This document shows, piece by piece, positions 29,159 through 37,289 of a stretch of DNA of 41,474 nt; within the stretch, counting starts at the first letter, position 1, and each line of letters opens with the position of its first letter. The DNA is from a virus. Location: positions 1-41,474 of IMG/VR virus record IMGVR_UViG_3300021085_000075; one strand, given 5' to 3'. The notes below the pieces were generated by a model that was given only the letters and a program-made list of their open reading frames with translations, ran no database searches and was not told the origin of the DNA. The position numbers were made by a program, and so were the translations under genes.

Positions 29159-30830
29159 CGGCTAACTCCTCTTTAACTAGGACTTGGATTTCATCATGGA
29201 CGTAGGCGACCTGAGTGTAGTCGCGGCCATCTATGTATCCATTTTCCTTGAGTAACTTGTGATAGGTAACTACCCAGCGTTTGCAGATAATTGCCCCACA
29301 ACTTTGCAACAATGTATTGAGCGCTGCATGGGTGTGACGAATAGGAACGTGCCTGCCATCAATGCCCCGTAAGTAGCCTTGCTCTGCCTTCTTTTGGACT
29401 GCATCGCGTAGCTTCTTAATGGCTGGAGTGGCTTTGAAATACTTACGCTTTAGCGCAGCACCTTCCTTTTTGCCTCCACCTACAATCGAGCCAATTTTTT
29501 CATCCCCTCCACCGTAAAGTAAGGCATATTGGAATGTTTTGGCCCCTGACCTAGTTAGGCCTGTAGCGTCCGCAGTTGCTTGGTGGATGTCACCTTCCAA
29601 AAGAATATTGGCGTAGGTACCTTTGTCCCAAGCAGAAACAAAATGGGCAAGTACACGAAGCTCCAAACCTGAAACGTCGCAGCCCATAAGTTTCCAACCT
29701 TTAGGTGCATGGAATAGCTCCCTACACTCTCGGCCATACTTAGCTCCAACACTTGGAATTTGGGCAGTGTTTGGCTGCTGATGCGTACATCTAGAAGTCA
29801 CAGCACCCATAGTGGTTACACGCCCGTGAATCTTACCGTCTTTGACAAGTTTCAACCAAGCCTGCTTGCCTTCAGCTAGTTGCCCTACCCTCTTTTGTAA
29901 AAGAAGATACTCTGCAAGTAACTTTGCTTCAGGATACTCAAGTTTGCTAAGCACACTGTCGTCTACTTTAGGTTCACCAGTATCCGTATGCTCTTTTGCG
30001 ACCCAACCGTATTTCTTGGTCAAGCAACGTGAGATATGAAACCGACTAGCAGGGTTAAAAGTTACATACTTGATCTTTGTGTAAGGAGCCCCTGCTGTAA
30101 CACTATGCCTAGTAAGGGACTTGTATTTGATACTCCGTGCTGGGGTAACAACACCATCTGCTTCCCACCATGAACCAAAGGACGCTACAACTTCGTCGTA
30201 AATCTCTTGGCGTCTTGCTGACAACTTAGAGTAAAGTTTTACCGCCTTCTCTTCGTCGAAAGGAAAACCATCTGCCGTCTGCTTTAGGCAAACACGGTGA
30301 ATGTCATGTTCTAGGTTAGACGCATCCGAAGCCTTATTATGCTTTTCAATCAACTTAAAAAGCTTGAGGTTAACAACGACATCTAGCTCACAGTATTCAA
30401 GCATTTCCATTGAGAAATCTTGCCAATCTGTTTGCTCTGCAAAGTCGCCTTTGAGTGTCCCCATCCGGTAACCCCAAGCCTTCAAGGCGTGAGAGCCAAT
30501 AAGCTTGGGGTGTAGTTTACCTTCTCTGTAAATCTTAAAGTCTTTTTCACGGCGGTCAGGCCAGATTAGACGTGACAGAACTAACGTATCTGTAACTTTA
30601 CCCGCATATTCATTAAAGAGCGCTGGGTAAAACTTACGCATAACACGTAGATCATAGTCCATTATGTTATGGCCTATTAGTTCTTTAGCTTTACTGAGAA
30701 ACAAAGCACCTTCGTCGAGAGTATCACCGTAAAAGCTATAGGCTTCGTTGGTTTCTAGGTCTCGACAAGCGATACAGTGGATAACTGTGGGGTCTAACCC
30801 GTCTGTTTCAATATCAAATATTAGTCTCAT
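29043..30830 (-). CDS. DNA polymerase, family A (T7 gp5-like)
   Basis: Replicative polymerase with 3'-5' proofreading. N-terminal exonuclease: FDIETDGL (Asp6, Glu8), HNIMDYDL near 54-60. Polymerase: TGR-like HGRVTTMGAVTSRC near 335-348, motif A GCDVSGLELRVLAHF (Asp385), motif B TRSGAKTFQYALLYGGG near 426, motif C VHDEIQVL near 545. 595 residues, shorter than T7 gp5 (704), which fits the loss of a thioredoxin-binding loop: I see none between the thumb helices. AGAGGA precedes the ATG. Confidence 0.96.
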   Translation of the reverse strand: MRLIFDIETDGLDPTVIHCIACRDLETNEAYSFYGDTLDEGALFLSKAKELIGHNIMDYDLRVMRKFYPALFNEYAGKVTDTLVLSRLIWPDRREKDFKIYREGKLHPKLIGSHALKAWGYRMGTLKGDFAEQTDWQDFSMEMLEYCELDVVVNLKLFKLIEKHNKASDASNLEHDIHRVCLKQTADGFPFDEEKAVKLYSKLSARRQEIYDEVVASFGSWWEADGVVTPARSIKYKSLTRHSVTAGAPYTKIKYVTFNPASRFHISRCLTKKYGWVAKEHTDTGEPKVDDSVLSKLEYPEAKLLAEYLLLQKRVGQLAEGKQAWLKLVKDGKIHGRVTTMGAVTSRCTHQQPNTAQIPSVGAKYGRECRELFHAPKGWKLMGCDVSGLELRVLAHFVSAWDKGTYANILLEGDIHQATADATGLTRSGAKTFQYALLYGGGDEKIGSIVGGGKKEGAALKRKYFKATPAIKKLRDAVQKKAEQGYLRGIDGRHVPIRHTHAALNTLLQSCGAIICKRWVVTYHKLLKENGYIDGRDYTQVAYVHDEIQVLVKEELADELGQLCVEAIKLSGQYYDFRIPLDGEYNTGGNWADTH

Positions 30831-30856
30831 TTACGTCCTCTCGCTGGAGTAACAAC

Positions 30857-30870
30857 TTGCACATGTGCAA
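30857..30870. promoter_or_regulatory. TTGCACATGTGCAA palindrome (family 2)
   Basis: Perfect 14-base palindrome, 27 bases upstream of the DNA polymerase gene. Related sites: 33620, 34321, 36923, 36999, 39077, 39986, 41385. This is the most symmetric copy. Confidence 0.65.
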
Positions 30871-30874
30871 CTAA

Positions 30875-31105
30875 TTAGTCGTGTTGAAAACTGGCAAGCC
30901 TTAGCTCTTCCGCCCATGCCAGAAAGCACCTTGAAAGATCGCTAAGCTCAGCGCTGTCACTGTTGCCAATAGCATCAGCAATCATTTCTTCCCAAGAAAT
31001 AGGGATTTCCTCAGCATCCTCATCTTCTTCAGAGAAGACATAGACCGACACGCCTTCAAGAGACAGGTCAGCTTCTACTTCATACTTTGTGTTTATCTCA
31101 GTCAT
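30875..31105 (-). CDS. Hypothetical acidic 76-residue protein
   Basis: Very acidic (FSEEDEDAEEIPISWEEMI), helical C-terminus. No family recognised. ATG overlaps the primase-helicase stop (TAATG). It lies between helicase and polymerase. A DNA mimic or replisome accessory is only a guess. Confidence 0.65.
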   Translation of the reverse strand: MTEINTKYEVEADLSLEGVSVYVFSEEDEDAEEIPISWEEMIADAIGNSDSAELSDLSRCFLAWAEELRLASFQHD

Positions 31106-32745
31106 TAGAAATCCTCTTCAACTGTAAATATTTCATCATCACCACGTGCATCAGCAGTGATTGCCATTTCGGTCATTCGGTTAGTATGACGATCAAAACC
31201 AAGCAAACTCGCTATGCCTGTTTCGCCCGTGTGTCGATTTTTCAACAACCTAAGAATAGTAATGTTTGCATTCTCAGCGTCTTGTTGGTTCCGCTCACAT
31301 CCTATCACCAGATCACTAAGCTGAGCGATTGCTGCTGAGCCTCGTAAGTGAGAAAGAGAAGTCTGGCCTCCCTCCTCATGTCCCTTACCTTCGGGACGCT
31401 TAAGGTGAGATACTAAGATAATAGTGACATTCAATTCTTCGCAAAGTGCGCGGAGCTTTGTCATGGTATTGTCAATTATCCGTCGTTCGTCTCCACCTTC
31501 TAGGCCACTAACCACAATACTAATGTGGTCTAAAACGATCCACCCACAGTCACAGCCATTAGCTAAGAAACGTATCTTGTCTAATAGGTTGTCACTGTCT
31601 GTGCTGCCCCAGTGATCGTACAGGAATACTCGGCCTGTCCCTAGGGTATCATCAAAGGCCTGCTTTTTATCCTCAGGGCTGATGTCTACGTTCTGTAGGT
31701 GTAGAGGTTTGTTTGCAGCAATAGCCATCATGCCCAAGGCGCTACGCTTTACACTTTCCTCTAACGCTACAATCCCTATGGTCTCGCCCTGTATCAACAA
31801 GTGATACGCAAACTCACGACAAATCTGGCTTTTACCAATACCAGAGCCAGCGGTCACAGTTATGATCTCGCCCTTTCTAATACCTTGGGTCATGGCGTTA
31901 AGCCCTTTGAAGGGATAGTCCCAAGACTGAATGTCCTCTTCTAAATTAATAGAGTCCCACAGGTCAGCCCCGTTAAGTATGCCATCAGGCCTGTGCTCTT
32001 TAGCACTCCAAATGGCGTCAATAAGTTCTTGTGTCTTACCTTGTACCAGCATTTCACTAGCATCTTTCAGCGGTAGGTTAGCAATGCGCGACTTCGAGGG
32101 AGGAAGCAAAGCTGCACATTCTTTAGCGGCTGAAATACCTGCTGTGTCATTGTCGAAACAAAACACGACTTTCTCGAACTTATTGAGCCATTCGAGTTGC
32201 TTTTGGATAGCTTTCTTTGCACCTGCTGCGCCCGTTGGGATGGACACGACAGGCCATTTGTTTCCAAAAGCTTGCGAGAGTGAGAGAGCATCAACTTCGC
32301 CCTCACATATAGTGACCATCTTGCCACCATCTCTCCAAAGGCTTTGGCCGTATAAACCAGCAGCCTTTGTATCACCCAGAAAGAGGAAATCCTTGTTAGG
32401 AAATCTAACTTTCTGAGCAACGGTTACACCTTGTGCGTCTTTGTAATTTGCTACTTGGACCTGTCGGCCCTTGTAGTCTCCAATGAAATAATCCCACTTT
32501 TTACAAGTGTCTAAGCTTAACTTACGTTTACTTAGAGGTTGGAAATTAGAACGCTCAACTAACTCTGTAGTTGCCATATTCACCTCAGATTTTTTAGGGG
32601 TTTCGCCACCTAACGCATTTGAAGCGTAATGGTGACACACAAAGCAGTAACCATGCCCGTCATCAAATATGGCAAAGCCATTTGAACTTGGACAATTGGG
32701 ACATGGCGCATGCGTTAAGAACTCGGATTCCTGTTGCTCTGCCAT
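31105..32745 (-). CDS. DNA primase-helicase (T7 gp4-like)
   Basis: Unwinds the fork and makes primers. About 546 residues from ATG 32745. Zinc-binding primase domain with CPNC (15, 18) and CFVC (34, 37). RNA polymerase domain with CEGEVDALSL, and FCFDNDTAG. RecA-like helicase with Walker A GSGIGKS near 290 and DHISIVVSGLEGGDERR. An upstream TTG would add eight residues. Overlaps the amidase by about 30 bases. Confidence 0.95.
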   Translation of the reverse strand: MAEQQESEFLTHAPCPNCPSSNGFAIFDDGHGYCFVCHHYASNALGGETPKKSEVNMATTELVERSNFQPLSKRKLSLDTCKKWDYFIGDYKGRQVQVANYKDAQGVTVAQKVRFPNKDFLFLGDTKAAGLYGQSLWRDGGKMVTICEGEVDALSLSQAFGNKWPVVSIPTGAAGAKKAIQKQLEWLNKFEKVVFCFDNDTAGISAAKECAALLPPSKSRIANLPLKDASEMLVQGKTQELIDAIWSAKEHRPDGILNGADLWDSINLEEDIQSWDYPFKGLNAMTQGIRKGEIITVTAGSGIGKSQICREFAYHLLIQGETIGIVALEESVKRSALGMMAIAANKPLHLQNVDISPEDKKQAFDDTLGTGRVFLYDHWGSTDSDNLLDKIRFLANGCDCGWIVLDHISIVVSGLEGGDERRIIDNTMTKLRALCEELNVTIILVSHLKRPEGKGHEEGGQTSLSHLRGSAAIAQLSDLVIGCERNQQDAENANITILRLLKNRHTGETGIASLLGFDRHTNRMTEMAITADARGDDEIFTVEEDF

Positions 32746-33134
32746 TCTTTTACATTGAAACACGGGCAAGCCTTGTTGGAGAACTCATTGTGTCCGGCGA
32801 TCTCAACATCCCCAAACCTTTCGAGTAATCCATCAACGGTCTCATCCAGTGTTTTCCATTGCTCCTTAGTAAAGTTACTCTCCGGCTGACCGTTTTCGTC
32901 TAGTCCGCCGATCATACAAATGCCGATACTTCGAGAGTTGTGCCCTTTAATGTGAGCACCAACTTCCTCCAAGGCCCGACCTTTTTCCACCATACCCTCA
33001 CGGGTAATAACGATGTGGTAGCCAATCTTTCGCCACCCACGTGCTCGGTGCCATTTATCAATAACAGCAGCGTCACACTCCTGATCAGCCTTGGTAGCTG
33101 AACAGTGGATAGCAATGAGCTCAATTTTTCTCAT
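32715..33134 (-). CDS. N-acetylmuramoyl-L-alanine amidase (T7 lysozyme-like)
   Basis: Endolysin that cuts the peptide from the glycan; in T7 it also inhibits the phage RNA polymerase. About 139 residues with Zn ligands: IAIHCSATKADQ, HIVITREGMVEKGR, and C-terminal HNEFSNKACPCF (His and Cys). Strong likeness to T7 gp3.5 in the order IELIAIHCSATK ... GYHIVI ... SIGICMIGGLDENG. ATG 33134 has AAAGGA eight bases upstream and overlaps the endonuclease stop. The holin is over 29 kb away at 3161. Confidence 0.94.
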   Translation of the reverse strand: MRKIELIAIHCSATKADQECDAAVIDKWHRARGWRKIGYHIVITREGMVEKGRALEEVGAHIKGHNSRSIGICMIGGLDENGQPESNFTKEQWKTLDETVDGLLERFGDVEIAGHNEFSNKACPCFNVKEWQSNRNPSS

Positions 33135-33540
33135 TAATCCATTCCTTTGGGATATAACCTTCTGCGTACAGGAAGCCGTAACGCTCACACCACTTGCGGC
33201 ATGTCATAGTGCTCCCTTGAACTTTGGAATCGAGACGTTGGAACACAAACCGAATGTCTCGGTCTGGGTACTGTTCCTTAAGGTTTCTCATTTTCCGTTG
33301 ATCAGCAGATTTAAACCAGCCCTTGGCTTCGATAACGATGCCGTTTGGTAAGACAAAGTCTGCTAAATATGTGCGCTCTACTGTGTAAGGAAACTTCTCC
33401 TGTTCATACAGGTATTCCTTTGTGGACTTGTCTAAGTCTCGCGCAATATGAAGCTCTAAGCCTGACCTGAACTTGGTCTCTTTAGAAGTCCCCGTTGTCA
33501 GTGGTGACTTCAGTATTGTCGTCTTCGGTAAAGATTTCAT
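33121..33540 (-). CDS. Endonuclease I (T7 gp3-like)
   Basis: Holliday-junction resolvase and host DNA nuclease. 139 residues. FRSGLELHIARDL, then YLADFVLPNGIVIEAKGWF (D and E-x-K of the PD-(D/E)XK core), then LKEQYPDRDIRFVFQR, all closely paralleling T7 gp3. The ATG lies inside the SSB gene end (59-base overlap), with a poor ribosome site. Confidence 0.95.
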   Translation of the reverse strand: MKSLPKTTILKSPLTTGTSKETKFRSGLELHIARDLDKSTKEYLYEQEKFPYTVERTYLADFVLPNGIVIEAKGWFKSADQRKMRNLKEQYPDRDIRFVFQRLDSKVQGSTMTCRKWCERYGFLYAEGYIPKEWINEKN

Positions 33541-34114
33541 CGGGTTGCTTTACGTCGCTTTCTGAAAACTCATAACCTTCCTCTTCCTCGAACTTGAAGC
33601 TGCCTAAGCCGCCTGCTCCTTGCACTAGTGAGACTAGTTGAACAGCCGTTAGTCGTAGAGACACACCAGCACCAGCAATCGCTGTGTAGTAAGGGATAGC
33701 CTCATACGCAACTTTGACTGTGGAGCCGTTGCCTACGTCTACTTCTTCAACAATGGGCTTACCTTTAGCATCAAATACTGCTGGTTTCTTTTCCATTGTG
33801 CCGCGTCGAGTTTTGATTACAGCTTTCTGTTTAAAGTTAAATTCAACCTCGCCAGTTTCATTACCCTGCTCATCGTAAACATCTGTGTACGGAGGGTTGC
33901 CTGACTTAATTGAGCCCTTCTTAGTGGGGTTCTCTTTCTTCGCCATATCAAGGCTCTCTGACATAACCTGATTAATATAATCGGTGGTTGCGTCAGCTTG
34001 GTCCTTGGGAAGTCGAAGCTTAATAGAGTAAACTCCATCAGCATCAAATTTCGTATCGGGACGAAAGAGTTTAGCCCAAAGTGCTGAGCCTTTAGGTGTT
34101 TGTCGTACTGCCAT
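33482..34114 (-). CDS. Single-stranded DNA-binding protein (T7 gp2.5-like)
   Basis: Coats single strands and contacts polymerase and helicase by its acidic tail. 210 residues, OB-fold region in the N-terminal 170 and C-terminal DEIFTEDDNTEVTTDNGDF ending in an aromatic residue as in gp2.5. CGAGG precedes the ATG. It starts 34 bases after a small 41-residue gene. A family 2 palindrome lies in its coding region (33620). Confidence 0.93.
   Translation of the reverse strand: MAVRQTPKGSALWAKLFRPDTKFDADGVYSIKLRLPKDQADATTDYINQVMSESLDMAKKENPTKKGSIKSGNPPYTDVYDEQGNETGEVEFNFKQKAVIKTRRGTMEKKPAVFDAKGKPIVEEVDVGNGSTVKVAYEAIPYYTAIAGAGVSLRLTAVQLVSLVQGAGGLGSFKFEEEEGYEFSESDVKQPDEIFTEDDNTEVTTDNGDF
33620..33633. 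promoter_or_regulatory. TTGCACTAGTGAGA site (family 2), inside the SSB gene
   Basis: Exactly the same 14 bases as the sites at 39986 and (on the minus strand) 41385, but in coding sequence (frame of SSB). An exact 14-base match makes chance less likely. Confidence 0.6.
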
Positions 34115-34134
34115 GTGTTACCTCGTTGGTTGGT

Positions 34135-34149
34135 GTTTACAGTGTAAAC
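34135..34149. promoter_or_regulatory. GTTTACAGTGTAAAC palindrome (family 1)
   Basis: Perfect 7+1+7 inverted repeat in the 34-base gap between the 41-residue gene and SSB. Identical to the site at 20552. Confidence 0.75.
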
Positions 34150-34274
34150 TAAGCGCCATATTTCTTTTCAAGCGCGGTTACGTCTATGCCTTCGGCTAAA
34201 AGCTTGGCGGCTAAATCCAAAGGCAAATGTTGGTGTCTCTTAAGCAGGACTATTGCTACTGCTCTTGCGTTCAT
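34149..34274 (-). CDS. Small 41-residue protein directly after a phage promoter
   Basis: ATG at 34274, ribosome site GAGG with six-base spacer, TAG at 34149. The transcript from the promoter at 34297 would start near 34299 and have a 25-base leader, so this is the first gene of the replication block. Sequence begins with NARAVAIVLLKRHQHLPLDLAAKLLAEGID, a helical protein. Not recognised. The position is near that of T7 gp2, the host RNA polymerase inhibitor, but I see no likeness. Confidence 0.75.
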   Translation of the reverse strand: MNARAVAIVLLKRHQHLPLDLAAKLLAEGIDVTALEKKYGA

Positions 34275-34296
34275 TTGATGCCTCACTGTTGGGTAG

Positions 34297-34319
34297 GACT
34301 ATAGTGTCCTTTATTGTAC
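34297..34319 (-). promoter_or_regulatory. Phage RNA polymerase promoter, replication genes
   Basis: Minus strand: AATAAAGGACACTATAGTC. Core AGGACACTATAG is close to SP6 (GTGACACTATAG) and T7 (CGACTCACTATAG) promoters. Predicted start 34299. It lies between the RNA polymerase gene and the small gene. A family 2 site abuts its upstream edge at 34321. Confidence 0.8.
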
Positions 34320-34320
34320 T

Positions 34321-34334
34321 CTCACTTGTGCAAG
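34321..34334. promoter_or_regulatory. Family 2 site abutting the promoter
   Basis: Plus strand CTCACTTGTGCAAG; minus strand CTTGCACAAGTGAG. It is one base upstream of the phage promoter, so a bound protein would touch the polymerase. Confidence 0.7.
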
Positions 34335-34347
34335 TAGTTATAGAAAC

Positions 34348-36801
34348 CTAACTGAAGAAAAACTCACTCTTCAGTACGCCTCTTATGTCTAGGCTCCCAC
34401 GCTTAGGAGGCTCAGGTACGTCATCTAAAACCTCTAAAGCTGCTTGCCTAAATTTCTCCAAGGGATCGTTTGACTCATACATTTCTACAAAAGCTTCACG
34501 CAGGGCATCAAATAAGATGTCAGTGCAATTCCGGCCATCACCTAGCTGTCCGGCGTGTACTGCATAACTGTCATGGATCATGCAGAAATCAGACAAGCCT
34601 TGTTGGCGACATATGTTGATCGTTTTAGTCATTGCCGCAGCATCTAGGCTGTGAATGAAATTTGGAGAGCTACCATTCACGCTACGGCGTTTATCTATTG
34701 TTCCTTCCTTTGGTTCTCTGAATTGTGGCTTGATTAAAGTACCATCAATGTGGGTGTTGATGCGTTTACTGGTCACCTGCTCATAAAACTGAGTGACGTA
34801 AGCGCCTGATGGTGAAGTCCAAGACGTAGGCAGTCCCTCTTTGCTCAGAAGACCACTCACGCCTTGTATCCAATTCATAACTTCACGGGCTGAGACCACC
34901 ACTTCGCTGATCGCTTCCCATAAAATATGAGCTAGGTAGTTAGATGCTTCAAAGTACTTACCCTCAAAAAGATCGGGCTTTCCGGCTGCTAGTTGATCGT
35001 GAATGTATTCCTCGATGTAGCCACGGCAGCTAAACATTTTGCCCCCGTAGGGTACCACCATGACCGGACGCTTGCAGGTTTTCCTAGTTACTCCGAAGTC
35101 TAGCCAAAGCTGCGCCATCCTATCATCTTTGCGGCTCTCAAGAACCTCCAGACAAACATCAGCTACCTCTTGGTAAATATCATTAGGACGTGCGCTGGGC
35201 ATAAGGTTAGTAGCCGCACCACCACGCTCGTCACGTGCAAGGGCACTAAGGTGTTGGATACCGTTGTTACAGCCGTCAAGGGCAATAGGCTGGCGTGAAA
35301 GGTAAGAAGTCCCTTCCTCTTTGTAACCCTTCCACTCAAAACAGAATGCCAAGAACTGCCAAGGCTTATCTGTTTGGGTCCAAAGGGTGTTGGTCAAAGG
35401 GTCAGTAGCACAAGCGACAATCTTATCAGTATTTGCCTCAGACCATTCATAACGCTCTAGCAGCGTGACCTTATCGTTCCCAAAGGTGTTGGCACCCTGT
35501 ACGCCCAACCAAAAGGCACCTCGGTCACCTAAAGGACGCCCCTGAGAGAAGTGTAACAACGATTTAGTGGGGTCACTGCCTTGAGGGCTAAGAAAGGTAC
35601 TACAGACATATTTTCTGAAGCGGAAATCATTTTGATAAACAAAGTAAAAGTCGTCCTCCTGAGAAAACTGTTCAGCCACCTTTAGGGTACGCTCGGTGGC
35701 AATACGTTTAGACAGGGCACGTGCATTGAATTGGTACACACGTGTTGCAGCCTTTTTCCAATCCTTAAAACGCAACTGATCAGCCTCGCCCAGCGCTTTG
35801 GTATCGACATCAGGGCTAAAGGGAAAAGGAGGAACAGGGTTATCGTATTTAGACGGTAAACCAGCCCATGACTGGCCGCTGTCCCAGCAATGCCTCATCA
35901 CTTCCAAAACTTCTTTGTTCACTGCAAACTTAGTACCCTGAAGAGTGTTAACCGCTGAATATTCTTCAGGCATTGGGTAATACTTCATGTCCTGAAAGTA
36001 ATTCAGGTTAGAAGTCTTGATCATGGGTACTGAAAACAATTCTGGGGTGTAGTATCCACCATTAACAGGCGTGGTCCAATCCTTAGGACGTACCAAGCAA
36101 GGCATGTAGGAAGTGTTAAGGTTTTCACCCCGTTCGTTTACCTGCTTGATCCAGTCCAAAGTTGTTTCGGTAGCACGTACAAACATCACTGTTTTGTTGC
36201 GACCCATAGAGTGCTTTTCAACTTTGATTAACCCTGTGTACTGAATAACAAGATCAATAAGCTTAACACCTACCGACATCTTTTCCTGCTTAGTCCAAGC
36301 GTTTGCCATAGTGAGCTCAAGACGCCCAAACTCTCTAAGCATGTTGTAGCGGCGGTAATAACGGTTAGTCGTCTTGCGTGTTACGTTCTTGTATATCTTT
36401 GAAAAGACAAACCCATCTTGCTCTTTCATAAATTCTAATTTGAATTGATCCTCAAGGGCACTCGCCAAGCCCATTGCAAGACGTGTCAAAGTTGTCGTTG
36501 TCGATACACTGTCCACGCACTTCTTAAGTGCAATGTAAGCTGCAATCTCTGGGTCAAACTTGTTCAGAGTTACAGCAGAGTAAGCAGCCTTAGTCGTGGC
36601 ACCTGATAGGGCTGTAGTTACGAAATCAGTAATAGCCTGAGCTACATCATCCACAGACTTCTTAAGTAATATTACACCATAAGCAGTGTTGCTTTCGGCT
36701 TGGCTCTGCAAGCTTTTGTTCACGTTCTTTCTGTAAGCTTCTACACCTAGCTGGTGCATCTGTAGTTCAAGCTGTCTCTGTTTCTCCAAGAGGTCAGTCA
36801 T
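34348..36801 (-). CDS. Single-subunit phage RNA polymerase (T7 gp1-like)
   Basis: Transcribes middle and late genes. 817 residues (T7: 883). Catalytic motifs visible: LDGCNNGIQHLSAL (first Asp), KRPVMVVPYGGKMFSCRGY (Lys, Tyr, Gly), SPNFIHSLDAAAMTK and FCMIHDSYAVHAG (second Asp), with C-terminus SEFFFS ending in aromatic residues as in T7 (FAFA). AAGGAT lies eight bases upstream of the ATG. The leader at 36802-37139 carries a phage promoter and three or four palindromes, implying tight control. Confidence 0.97.
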   Translation of the reverse strand: MTDLLEKQRQLELQMHQLGVEAYRKNVNKSLQSQAESNTAYGVILLKKSVDDVAQAITDFVTTALSGATTKAAYSAVTLNKFDPEIAAYIALKKCVDSVSTTTTLTRLAMGLASALEDQFKLEFMKEQDGFVFSKIYKNVTRKTTNRYYRRYNMLREFGRLELTMANAWTKQEKMSVGVKLIDLVIQYTGLIKVEKHSMGRNKTVMFVRATETTLDWIKQVNERGENLNTSYMPCLVRPKDWTTPVNGGYYTPELFSVPMIKTSNLNYFQDMKYYPMPEEYSAVNTLQGTKFAVNKEVLEVMRHCWDSGQSWAGLPSKYDNPVPPFPFSPDVDTKALGEADQLRFKDWKKAATRVYQFNARALSKRIATERTLKVAEQFSQEDDFYFVYQNDFRFRKYVCSTFLSPQGSDPTKSLLHFSQGRPLGDRGAFWLGVQGANTFGNDKVTLLERYEWSEANTDKIVACATDPLTNTLWTQTDKPWQFLAFCFEWKGYKEEGTSYLSRQPIALDGCNNGIQHLSALARDERGGAATNLMPSARPNDIYQEVADVCLEVLESRKDDRMAQLWLDFGVTRKTCKRPVMVVPYGGKMFSCRGYIEEYIHDQLAAGKPDLFEGKYFEASNYLAHILWEAISEVVVSAREVMNWIQGVSGLLSKEGLPTSWTSPSGAYVTQFYEQVTSKRINTHIDGTLIKPQFREPKEGTIDKRRSVNGSSPNFIHSLDAAAMTKTINICRQQGLSDFCMIHDSYAVHAGQLGDGRNCTDILFDALREAFVEMYESNDPLEKFRQAALEVLDDVPEPPKRGSLDIRGVLKSEFFFS

Positions 36802-36848
36802 GTGATGTTATCCTTAAGGTTACTATAGGTATGTTTGGGGGACCTAGG

Positions 36849-36870
36849 GCGATAGTGGCATTTATTGGAC
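36849..36870 (-). promoter_or_regulatory. Phage RNA polymerase promoter before its own gene
   Basis: Minus strand: CCAATAAATGCCACTATCGC. It matches the promoters at 34297 and 23341 and the left-end one. Predicted start 36850, about 49 bases before the polymerase ATG, giving self-amplifying transcription. Two palindromes lie 50-90 bases upstream (36923, 36945). Confidence 0.7.
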
Positions 36871-36922
36871 ACCACCGCCTACGCCACCACAGCCTGAGGT
36901 GTGGCGCGAAACCTGAAATCTA

Positions 36923-36936
36923 TTGCACATGTGAGA
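36923..36936. promoter_or_regulatory. Family 2 site in the RNA polymerase leader
   Basis: TTGCACATGTGAGA. It lies eight bases from a family 1 palindrome at 36945, the closest pair of both families in the window. Confidence 0.7.
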
Positions 36937-36944
36937 ATGACTGA

Positions 36945-36959
36945 GTTTACAATGTAAAC
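36945..36959. promoter_or_regulatory. GTTTACAATGTAAAC palindrome (family 1)
   Basis: 7+1+7 inverted repeat (central base A) in the polymerase leader. Confidence 0.75.
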
Positions 36960-36998
36960 CCTAGGAGTTGCCATATAAATAAGGGATTTGGCGGACAT

Positions 36999-37012
36999 TT
37001 GCACAAGTGATA
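36999..37012. promoter_or_regulatory. Family 2 site near the tRNA
   Basis: TTGCACAAGTGATA, further upstream in the polymerase leader. Differs from the consensus at the last three bases. Confidence 0.55.
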
Positions 37013-37067
37013 GGAGGTAGCAGGACATTTTAAGTCTCCCGTAGGGATGTAGGCGTTAACGTGTTTA

Positions 37068-37097
37068 GACGGTAAATCAATTAAAATATCTACCGTC
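37068..37097. repeat. Inverted repeat GACGGTA ... TACCGTC
   Basis: 7-base arms with a 16-base AT-rich middle, just after the tRNA on the minus strand. No T run, so not a clear terminator. Could be an arm-type integrase or excisionase site near the attachment site. Confidence 0.5.
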
Positions 37098-37139
37098 AAG
37101 TCTACTTCACCAAAGCTGGAAAAGCGTTTGTTTTCATAA

Positions 37140-37223
37140 TGGTACCCGTGGCCGGACTCGAACCGGCACGCCGCAAGGCCACAGATTTTAAGTCTGCTAT
37201 GTCTACCATTCCATCACACGGGC
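37140..37223 (-). tRNA. tRNA-Leu (anticodon UAA), full length, likely attachment site
   Basis: An 84-base tRNA on the minus strand. Acceptor GCCCGTG pairs with CACGGGT (G-U end pair), then A and encoded CCA. D arm GATGGAATGGTAGACAT, anticodon stem GCAGA/TCTGT, loop CTTAAAA with anticodon UAA (37188-37190), long variable arm GGCCTTGCGGCGT as in class II tRNAs, T arm GCCGG-TTCGAGT-CCGGC. All arms can fold, so it may be a working tRNA. Next to the integrase gene, its 3' half is the likely attP core, as in other T7-like phages that insert into tRNA genes. The sequence looks like alphaproteobacterial tRNA-Leu(UAA), from memory of the family. Confidence 0.93.
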
Positions 37224-37289
37224 AAGGCCACTGAAGGCCACTAGCGCCACAGCTTACGCCACAGGCTAGATAGGCCGTAGATATACTCT

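Noticed and set aside
36879-37028. A 49-codon minus-strand frame with GGGAG before its ATG
   Set aside because: It runs through three palindromic sites in the polymerase leader and gives a sequence without any recognisable feature. Probably chance, although the ribosome site is good.
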